Shown: piece by piece, positions 1-4,998 of the stretch | Position numbering within the stretch: the first letter of the stretch is position 1 | How the letters are laid out: every line of letters begins with the position of its first letter | Origin: JAQBFJ01 sp032123435 | Lineage (GTDB): Bacteria > Verrucomicrobiota > Kiritimatiellia > UBA8416 > JAQBFJ01 | NCBI GenBank assembly: GCA_032123435.1 | Contig: JAQBFJ010000082.1 | Location: 1 to 5,808 of the forward strand | Reading direction: 5' to 3' | DNA length: 5,808 nt | The notes under the pieces: model-generated | What the model was told of the DNA's origin: nothing | Databases searched by the model: none | The model's input: only the letters and a program-made list of their open reading frames with translations | Translations under genes and position numbers: made by a program

Positions 1-1421
1 CATCATGCTGGGCTTGGCTACAAGCTGAAGTGCTGAATCAATCTTGAAATTGCCGTTGACAACAACATCTTCGCCCTCTTCAAGTCCTGATCGGATTATA
101 TAGACGTTTCCGGCACGTGGACCAAGCTGGACTTCTCGCCCTTCGAATGTTGGCCTGTCCCTGTCTTTGAGTCGCACATATACCAAGGCACGTTTGCCTG
201 TAATAAGCACGGCGGAACTTGGAAGTATGAGTGGTGGCTCTACTGACTGCCTGGTTGTGTATCCAAGCGTTTCCGCTTTCACGAGATCCATGCCGCAGAC
301 AGACACGGACCGGCTTTGTCAGCTACAATTTCTGGATGCATTGAGCAAATCCATTTCCCGTCCAGGTTTAAATCCAGTACTGCGCCTTCCTGACCTACCC
401 GAGCCTTTACTGTGGCTCTTGTAAACATGTTTGGTCTCAACAATCCTTCAGGGTTATCCACCAACACGCGGACTTTGACTGTGCGTGTTTCAGGGTTGAG
501 TATCGGATCGACAAATGAAATCCACCCTTTAAACACCTTGTCTCCAAAGCTTTCCGTGCGTATTTCGGCCGTCTGACCATACTTGATCCATGCGAGATCA
601 CTTTCATAGGCGTCGAGTTTGACCCATAGCTTCGACAGGTCAGCTACCGTGTAGATGGGGGTGCCCGCCTGGACGTACATACCTTCTTTGGCATTCTTGT
701 GGATCACAATGCCGCCAATCGGGGCAGTGATTTCGATGTGGGTCGTGGGCTTGTTCTGTCTTTCAATTTCGGCTATCTGTTGCTCTTTAAGGCCCAGCAA
801 GATCAGTTTCTCCCTCACCGCGGCCACAGTGTCAACAGCACTCTTCCTGATGTACTCACTGTCGCTTTCCGCCAGTTCCGAAGCGGTTTTCACCGCTTGG
901 AGCAGTTCTTCCTGTGCCGCATACAGTTCGGGACTATATATCTCAACAAGATGTTCACCTTTCTTGACGGGTATACCGGTATAGTCTACGAACAGTCTGT
1001 CCAGCCGACCGGCGACCCATGCACTGATGGTTCTGACCCTCGTTTCGTCGTAATCGACTTTGCCTGCGAGCGGGATTTCGATATCCACGAATCGGCGTTC
1101 TACCGGTTGTGTTTCGACTTCTGCCAGTTTCATCGCGGCCTCAGACATGGTCATCATGCGTTCGGCATGATCAGTTCCATCGTCAGTCTTCAGGGGGATG
1201 AGATCCATGCCGCACAGAGGGCACTTGCCGGGCTCGGACCGTTTGATTTGAGGGTGCATGGAGCATGTCCATGTCTGGGATTGTGCGTTTGATACTTCCA
1301 GATGTACTGCGTGTTCACGAGTTCCCGCGACAAAACCACCTATTCCGAATAACAGTGCAATAAGCACTGCGATCCATACCTTGAATTGAAGCCCAAGCAG
1401 TTTTTGTAATAATATCTTCAT
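1..1421 (-). CDS. cusB: CusB-like RND efflux periplasmic adaptor with two heavy-metal-binding domains; frameshifted, 3' end outside window
   Basis: Membrane-fusion adaptor that would link an inner-membrane RND pump to the outer-membrane channel encoded upstream, for Cu(I)/Ag(I) export. The N-terminus has a membrane anchor (about residues 12-32), then a heavy-metal-binding domain (residues 51-76: C53, M55-H56-P57, C67, C70-GMD). Next come the beta-barrel and lipoyl/hairpin regions (about 105-340; 'GRLDRLFVDYTGIPVKKGE' and 'ITAPIGGIVI' are typical of the family). A second heavy-metal-binding domain starts at W357 (WICSMHPEIVADKAGPC). The original frame then breaks: it reads out of frame to a stop at 279. 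One extra base near 302 restores PVCGMDLV and an open frame to position 1 with no stop, about 474 residues in all. The restored part is the membrane-proximal domain. The start at 1421 has GAGGA 7 nt upstream and lies 18 nt after the YHS gene stop. Family is clear; whether the break is a real mutation or a sequence error is open. Confidence 0.9.
298..303 (-). other. Single-base deletion (frameshift) in the adaptor gene
   Basis: On the minus strand the codon for C373 (305-303) is followed by only five bases, CTGTC, before TGC GGC ATG GAT (C-G-M-D). The conserved CPxCGMDL motif needs six. Inserting one C on the coding strand gives CCT GTC (Pro-Val) and the exact family motif. On the plus strand this equals loss of one G from GACAGGACA, giving GACAGACA. 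Downstream codons to position 1 stay open and give adaptor-like protein, so the event is recent or is an assembly error. Confidence 0.85.
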
Positions 1422-1439
1422 TTCATCTTCCTCTGCAGT

Positions 1440-1976
1440 TTAGTTAAATACCAGAACAAGCAGGGCATGAAGCACTGCCAGTATCAGAGTCAAGAAAGCC
1501 AGTAATTTATGAACACCCAGAAATAGCCGCCCGAGTCTACGCCTGAACAATCCTGTCAGGAAGGTCAGAAGCAAAGCTGTTAAGGTGGAAATACCAAGTG
1601 GGGCAATCAGTTTGTGTGGTTTGAACCATGCAATCGCAACATGGGTATGTTCGAGGTCGTCGTTGTGTTCATGGGAATCATTTTGCTGTTCATCAATTTC
1701 CTGACTCTCGAACTGTGGGAGTTGGGTCAGATATTTATCAGGATCTTTTTGGAATATTTCCACACACGACTTACAGCAGAAGTAGACCCGCTTTCCCTGA
1801 TAGTCTACATACAGATTTTTATTGATTGGGTTGCCCTCCATGACAGGGCATGTGGTCTGTGTTTTCAGTTCGGACTTCTCTTCTGCAGCGTCTTTGGCGA
1901 ATACCTCAACGCCGAACAGCAGTGAGGACAATAACGTTATTATGATGCCAGTTTTCATTTTGCTTGTTCCTTTCAT
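1440..1976 (-). CDS. YHS-domain metal-binding protein with two C-terminal membrane helices
   Basis: Probable copper-handling membrane protein of the efflux operon. It has a signal peptide or N-terminal helix (about residues 8-27, ending FGVEVFA). A YHS domain follows (about 41-85) with C43-P-V-M, the 'VDYQGKRVYFCCKSC' core (C67, C68, C71) and 'FQKDPDKYL'. Next is an acidic, His-rich linker (about 91-113; H102, H104, H110, H112) that could bind metal. The protein ends in two hydrophobic helices (about 123-144 and 154-177) joined by a basic turn FRRRLGR. The second helix holds H156 and H170, thirteen residues apart. The start overlaps the preceding gene's stop by 4 nt (ATGA), so translation is probably coupled. 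An alternative start at M7 (1958) has its own AAAGGA and gives a shorter signal peptide. The YHS assignment is firm. Its role (periplasmic Cu chaperone, pump partner or haem-linked redox protein) is inference. Confidence 0.85.
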   Translation of the reverse strand: MKGTSKMKTGIIITLLSSLLFGVEVFAKDAAEEKSELKTQTTCPVMEGNPINKNLYVDYQGKRVYFCCKSCVEIFQKDPDKYLTQLPQFESQEIDEQQNDSHEHNDDLEHTHVAIAWFKPHKLIAPLGISTLTALLLTFLTGLFRRRLGRLFLGVHKLLAFLTLILAVLHALLVLVFN

Positions 1977-3310
1977 TGTGTTCCTTTTAACAGTTCTTTT
2001 CCAACCAACATTTCCAACTCCGCTAATAGTTGTGCCCGGTCCGCCAAGGCGCGCTCATGGGACAGTTCGAATTCCAAGAGCACGCGCTCTGAATCAATTA
2101 CATCCAGAAAATCAGTATTGCCAGACTCGAACGCCTGTTTGTTGACTTCCATTGATTCACGGGCTTTTGGAATCAGCCCCTTCTTGTAAAGACTGATCTT
2201 CCTTTCCGCATCTCGGAAGTGGTAGAAAGCGAGCTGGACGTCAGCCATGAGGTTGTTCTCGCTGTCCTTCAGATGTTCCAGTGCGGCTTTCTCTTTTGCC
2301 TTTGCTTCTCTTACTTCAGCCCGATACTTGCCTTGCCAGATGGGCAGGCTTATACCGACCATGGCGATGATCGGGTCTTTGCCGCTTCCATTCACGTCAG
2401 GCGTGGCAGCATCACCTGTTTGGATCAGACCTGCCCCGATCATAATGTTGGGGTAGTAACTCTTGCGCGCCAGCTTCACGCCTGCAGACTCCTTGTCTGC
2501 AGTGTGCTCAAGCGCTTTTAGTTCAGGGCTGGATGAACGAAGCAACGCGAACAGCTCATTCTCTGACAGGGAAGCATTGATATCTTCGATAGCGGCAGGG
2601 CAGGGCAGATCAGATCCGAGCGGCCGATTCAGTGCGGCATTTAGCTTTGCTGTCAACGGCCCTCTGAAATCTTGAAAGGTTTGTAGCTTGTCCTCCAATC
2701 GTCCTAGTTCAACCTGTGCCTTGATGACGGAGCTGTGCTTTGCCGAACCAGTTTTAAACTTGGTTCTTGCGACCGTTTCCAGTTCGGACAGTAGCTTCAT
2801 GTTGTGTTCGGTAATAGCGATGGCTTTGGCTAGATAGTAATACTCGTAGTAATTCTTTTTGACAGTGTAGAAGAGTTTCAATTTGGCCGTTTCATACCTT
2901 TGGTAGACGGCCTCGGCGGCCTCGGCAGCCATATCTCCTTTGAGCCCAAGGGTTCCGAACCATGGAAACATCTGCGAAAGCTCAATCTTCTGGCGTTGAG
3001 CCCCAACGCGAGTTTCCACTTTCTCAATAAAGTAGGAGTATGTGAACAGGGGGTCATTGAGGGACCTGGATTGAGGGATACGTTCAACAGCGGCTTTCCA
3101 TTGGTTGAACGCTGCCTCCAGGCCGGGGTTGTTCAGTGCTGCATATTGAAGATAATCCTTAAGGGTTGATTCTTTTCCTAGAACAGGCAAGGTTCTGTTT
3201 TGCCTGTCTCCACGTTCTGTCTCAATGTGTTGTAAGTGTTGCACGCTTGTTGAGACACACCCGCTTAGAAGTACACCCAGTAGAATTACAACTGGTCGCG
3301 TCTTGTTCAT
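1973..3310 (-). CDS. TolC/CusC-family outer-membrane efflux lipoprotein
   Basis: Outer-membrane channel of a tripartite efflux pump. This 445-residue protein has a lipoprotein signal peptide with lipobox L15-S-G-C18, and V19 at +2 is compatible with outer-membrane sorting. It has the usual two-repeat outer-membrane efflux protein layout: a first repeat at about residues 50-240 ('YAALNNPGLEAAFNQWKAA', long helices with 'ELSQMFPWFGTLGLKGDMA') and a second at about 250-440 ('SSPELKALEHTADKE', 'ARKSYYPNIMIGAGLIQTG', 'GISLPIWQGKYRAEVREAK'). The length is normal for the family. The start codon follows GAGGAGG by 5 nt, and that ribosome site overlaps the stop of the csoR-like gene 10 nt upstream, which suggests coupled translation. 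With the CusB-like adaptor downstream, a CusC-like role in Cu(I)/Ag(I) export is the best guess. The family call is strong; the metal is inferred from context. Confidence 0.92.
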   Translation of the reverse strand: MNKTRPVVILLGVLLSGCVSTSVQHLQHIETERGDRQNRTLPVLGKESTLKDYLQYAALNNPGLEAAFNQWKAAVERIPQSRSLNDPLFTYSYFIEKVETRVGAQRQKIELSQMFPWFGTLGLKGDMAAEAAEAVYQRYETAKLKLFYTVKKNYYEYYYLAKAIAITEHNMKLLSELETVARTKFKTGSAKHSSVIKAQVELGRLEDKLQTFQDFRGPLTAKLNAALNRPLGSDLPCPAAIEDINASLSENELFALLRSSSPELKALEHTADKESAGVKLARKSYYPNIMIGAGLIQTGDAATPDVNGSGKDPIIAMVGISLPIWQGKYRAEVREAKAKEKAALEHLKDSENNLMADVQLAFYHFRDAERKISLYKKGLIPKARESMEVNKQAFESGNTDFLDVIDSERVLLEFELSHERALADRAQLLAELEMLVGKELLKGTQ

Positions 3311-3320
3311 CAGGACCTCC

Positions 3321-3608
3321 TCATTTGCACATCCTTTTCATGATCTTCGTCAACTCGGTGATCTTTTGGTCCATATCAGCCTTAGATTTGCTCTGGAGTG
3401 TTTTTGTTACGCAGGCATCCAGGTGCTTTTCGAGGATTTTGTGCGCCACCGCCCGCAAAGCTGACTGTACTGCCTGAATTTGTGTGATGATATCGATGCA
3501 GTACTCTCCTTCATCAACCATACGCTGTACCCCTCGGACCTGGCCTTCAATCCTTGCCAGACGTGCCAAGTTTTCTTCATGTGTAGTCTTATGTGGTTTC
3601 TTTTTCAT
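3321..3608 (-). CDS. csoR: CsoR-family Cu(I)-sensing transcriptional repressor
   Basis: A 95-residue all-helical DUF156/CsoR repressor that releases DNA when it binds metal. The hallmark 'ARLARIEGQVRGVQRMVDE' is at residues 15-33. The metal ligands form the Cu(I)-type set C37, H62 and C66, with the C-to-H (25) and H-to-C (4) spacing of known CsoR proteins. Y36 sits next to the first Cys, as in the M. tuberculosis protein. RcnR and FrmR differ at the last position (His or Glu), so copper (or silver) is favoured over nickel, cobalt or formaldehyde. I chose the ATG at 3608 because GGAAGGAAGG lies just upstream. An in-frame start at 3665 would begin upstream of the promoter and operator, and one at 3629 lacks such a site. 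It is the first gene of the operon and probably autoregulated through the operator at 3634-3652. Confidence 0.93.
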   Translation of the reverse strand: MKKKPHKTTHEENLARLARIEGQVRGVQRMVDEGEYCIDIITQIQAVQSALRAVAHKILEKHLDACVTKTLQSKSKADMDQKITELTKIMKRMCK

Positions 3609-3631
3609 AACACCTTCCTTCCTAAGCATGT

Positions 3632-3660
3632 AATATACCAGGTAGGGGTATACGGTACAA
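3632..3660 (-). promoter_or_regulatory. Sigma-70-type promoter of the copper operon
   Basis: On the minus strand, TTGTAC (3660-3655) and TATATT (3637-3632) are separated by exactly 17 nt, 24 nt upstream of the csoR start. The -10 box matches consensus at 5 of 6 positions and the -35 at only 3 of 6. Transcription would start near 3625, giving a leader of about 17 nt. The CsoR operator overlaps the spacer and -10, as expected for a repressible promoter. Confidence 0.7.
3634..3652. promoter_or_regulatory. CsoR-type operator
   Basis: Plus strand TATACC-AGGTAGG-GGTATA: perfect 6-bp inverted arms around a 7-bp G-rich centre (on the coding strand TATACCCCTACCTGGTATA). This is the ATACC...GGTAT form with an internal G/C tract seen in CsoR operators. 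It lies in the spacer and -10 of the promoter driving the csoR-like gene, so bound repressor would block RNA polymerase. That it is the CsoR site is inference from form and place. Confidence 0.8.
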
Positions 3661-3711
3661 GACAATTGTTGATATTTTCAATGACCGATAATTGGCTCTA
3701 ATTACGTCTTT

Positions 3712-3734
3712 TGCAAAGTGATTGACACTTTACA
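3712..3734. repeat. Imperfect 23-bp dyad, possible operator
   Basis: AAAGTG (3715-3720) and CACTTT (3726-3731) flank ATTGA. The pairing extends outward by TG/CA after one mismatch, giving 8 of 9 paired positions. It lies roughly 90-110 nt upstream of the inferred copper-operon start and could bind a dimeric regulator. Nothing in the window identifies that regulator. Confidence 0.4.
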
Positions 3735-3855
3735 GGCGGGGAGTGTTGCGTGATCCCGGGCCGGAACGTGCCCGAGCACCGCCCAAAGGGAAGAAAAAGA
3801 ATGTTTCAAACGGTCGCTTGTACCTTTCAATCTTTTTGATCCTGTCCGTCCTGTC

Positions 3856-3876
3856 AACAAACCCGCAGCTTCGCGG
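3856..3876 (-). terminator. Weak intrinsic-terminator-like hairpin after the TauE gene
   Basis: On the minus strand, CCGC-GAAGCT-GCGG is followed by GTTTGTT, beginning 7 nt after the transporter stop codon. The four-base stem and interrupted T run are poor for a Rho-independent terminator, so this is tentative. Without it, tauE transcripts could run into the copper operon. Confidence 0.3.
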
Positions 3877-3882
3877 TATGGC

Positions 3883-4800
3883 CTAAATAAACAGTTTCAC
3901 AAGGATAAGTGTTCCGAGCAAACATGTTGTAATGCCGACCGCCAGGCGCATTACTTTTTCTGGAATATGTTTGACCGTGAGGGTTGCCACGGGCACCGAC
4001 AAGAGGGCGCCCACTGTCAGCGGCAACGCCAGTTTCCAGTCGATGCTTTTGCGGAAAAGCAGATAAAAGGTTAATCCGGTAAGGCATGTTAAAGATTCGG
4101 CAAAAGACGTAATGCCCACGGCTTTTTTAGCGTCCAGTCCGGAAACAACCTGGCCGGATGTTACTAAAGGGCCGTATCCGCCCCCGCTCAATCCCTTATT
4201 GAACGCGGCCACAGCGCCCAGAATTATCATGTGCACACGCCGGTAACGCAACTTACGGCCGGAAGTCGCTATCGTGGTAATTCCCGCCATAAGAACAATT
4301 ATGCTGATAATGATGTTCAGCCAGAACTTCGAAACACGCACCGCCAGTGTTACCGCGATAATTGTTCCTACAATGCTTAACAGGGAAAGCATAAGTGCGG
4401 CTGACTTTGCCTCCTTATCCTTAAAGAAATTAACATTCCCATCTCGATGATGCATAAGTGTGGCGGCCAGCCCTGAAACAAACTCGCTGAGCAATATGCA
4501 CGGTACGACCTGTAATGGCGCGAAACCGAACAGCAGGAGGACGGGGGTTAACGTGGTTCCGTAACCCATTCCCAGGCTTGAATCAATATATTCACAGGTG
4601 AACGCCGCCAGGAATATGTACAAAATGGTTATTGATCCTAAACGGGAAAAATAATCACCCCAGAAACTAAAATGCGGTATTAGTGATTGAATGTACAAAA
4701 AGGCTGATATGGCCAGTACCAGCAGAACACAGATACGAACGCGTGTTGTTTTAATAGTAATAATGCCAGTCAGTTTTCGTATTATACTATCAGTGTACAT
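3883..4800 (-). CDS. TauE/SafE-family membrane transporter
   Basis: A 305-residue polytopic inner-membrane protein of the TauE/SafE (DUF81) family, whose characterised members are linked to export of sulfite, sulfoacetate or other small organic anions. Hydrophobic segments lie at about residues 22-41, 56-72, 83-118, 133-153, 160-180, 188-206, 231-250, 256-276 and 284-304. The two family repeats are visible as 'EYIDSSLGMGYGTTLTP' (70-86) and 'NKGLSGGGYGPLVTSGQ' (201-217), each followed by a helix with a conserved acidic residue ('LLSEFVSG', 'GITSFAESLT'). The N-terminal extension of about 50 residues ahead of the first repeat is longer than in many relatives. The ATG at 4800 follows AAAGGA by 10 nt. 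It is transcribed divergently from the sigma-54 activator gene and has its own sigma-54-type promoter, so the activator very likely controls it. The substrate cannot be told from sequence. Confidence 0.88.
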   Translation of the reverse strand: MYTDSIIRKLTGIITIKTTRVRICVLLVLAISAFLYIQSLIPHFSFWGDYFSRLGSITILYIFLAAFTCEYIDSSLGMGYGTTLTPVLLLFGFAPLQVVPCILLSEFVSGLAATLMHHRDGNVNFFKDKEAKSAALMLSLLSIVGTIIAVTLAVRVSKFWLNIIISIIVLMAGITTIATSGRKLRYRRVHMIILGAVAAFNKGLSGGGYGPLVTSGQVVSGLDAKKAVGITSFAESLTCLTGLTFYLLFRKSIDWKLALPLTVGALLSVPVATLTVKHIPEKVMRLAVGITTCLLGTLILVKLFI

Positions 4801-4852
4801 ACTGTTTTTTTCCTTTCTCTTAGTCCATTAAGCGTCAGACACCAAGTATCTT

Positions 4853-4868
4853 TGCAGGTTTTATGCCA
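4853..4868 (-). promoter_or_regulatory. Sigma-54 (-24/-12) promoter of the TauE-family gene
   Basis: Minus strand TGGCATAAAACCTGCA matches the TGGCAYR-N4-TTGCW pattern at all fixed positions except one (CTGC for TTGC). It keeps the invariant GG-N10-GC spacing. Initiation would fall near 4842, leaving a leader of about 42 nt before the ATG at 4800. The divergent neighbour encodes a sigma-54 activator, which independently supports the call. Confidence 0.72.
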
Positions 4869-4933
4869 TATTCCGAAATGATCAAAACCCCTTTAAAATC
4901 TAATATTTTTCATAACATAGTAGGGAATATGAA

Positions 4934-4983
4934 ATATATGGTGGTATTAGTCTTTAATATATGATAGCAATACCACCATATAT
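4934..4983. repeat. 50-bp inverted repeat, likely activator-binding (enhancer) site
   Basis: Perfect 15-bp arms, ATATATGGTGGTATT (4934-4948) and AATACCACCATATAT (4969-4983), are separated by 20 nt. The repeat is centred about 115 nt upstream of the inferred sigma-54 start of the transporter gene, a usual distance for enhancer sites, and ends 15 nt before the activator ATG. It could therefore serve both transporter activation and autoregulation. If transcribed, it could also fold into a hairpin just ahead of the ribosome site. Confidence 0.75.
4960..4965 (+). promoter_or_regulatory. Candidate -10 box of the activator gene
   Basis: TATGAT matches the TATAAT consensus at 5 of 6 positions and lies in the spacer of the inverted repeat, 33 nt before the start codon. 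No convincing -35 box is found 16-18 nt upstream, so this is weak. If correct, the inverted repeat straddles the promoter and would allow autoregulation. Confidence 0.3.
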
Positions 4984-4987
4984 AACT

Positions 4988-4992
4988 GGAGG
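4988..4992 (+). promoter_or_regulatory. Ribosome binding site of the sigma-54 activator
   Basis: GGAGG sits 6 nt before the ATG at 4999 and fixes that start. It lies only 4 nt beyond the right arm of the 15-bp inverted repeat. Confidence 0.8.
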
Positions 4993-4998
4993 TAGCTT

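Larger units (their letters stand above)
3661..3882. other. Intergenic region without a gene
   Basis: No plausible coding sequence was found between the copper promoter and the end of the TauE gene. The stretch contains a 23-bp imperfect dyad (3712-3734), a GC-rich patch with a CGGGC/GCCCG stem of 5 bp and 8-nt loop (about 3758-3775), a purine run, a CCTGTC-CGT-CCTGTC direct repeat (3841-3855) and a weak terminator-like hairpin (3856-3876). A 12-codon ATG frame at about 3801 has no family resemblance and was not called. Confidence 0.6.
4801..4998. other. Divergent control region between transporter and activator
   Basis: This AT-rich, 198-nt non-coding region contains, from left to right, the transporter ribosome site, the sigma-54 promoter (4853-4868), an AT-rich stretch (4880-4920), the 50-bp inverted repeat (4934-4983) and the activator ribosome site (4988-4992). 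There is also a weak 8-bp inverted pair, CATATTCC (4867-4874) and GGAATATG (4924-4931), whose first arm abuts the -24 element. Confidence 0.75.

Noticed and set aside
279..302. Programmed ribosomal frameshift in the adaptor
   Set aside because: No slippery heptamer or downstream stimulatory structure is evident; a simple one-base deletion restores the exact conserved motif.
699..1292. Long open frame of 197 codons on the plus strand opposite the adaptor gene
   Set aside because: It lies fully antisense to a well-supported adaptor, shows no family resemblance, and has low-complexity Phe/Leu/Arg-rich protein typical of a shadow frame.
3609..3665. Longer N-terminus of the CsoR-like protein from ATG 3665
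   Set aside because: That start lies upstream of the promoter -35 and the extension is not family-like; ATG 3608 has the strong ribosome site.
3721..3760. Plus-strand promoter starting at TTGACA (3722-3727)
   Set aside because: There is no -10 box at 16-18 nt, and no gene follows on the plus strand until 4999.
3801..3839. Short ATG frame of 12 codons after a purine run
   Set aside because: Too short, with no conserved feature or clear partner; likely chance.
4880..4900. IHF site between enhancer and sigma-54 promoter (GATCAAAACCCCTTTA)
   Set aside because: It matches only the ATCAA part of WATCAA-N4-TTR and the TTR half is out of register, so it cannot be supported, though DNA bending here would make sense.
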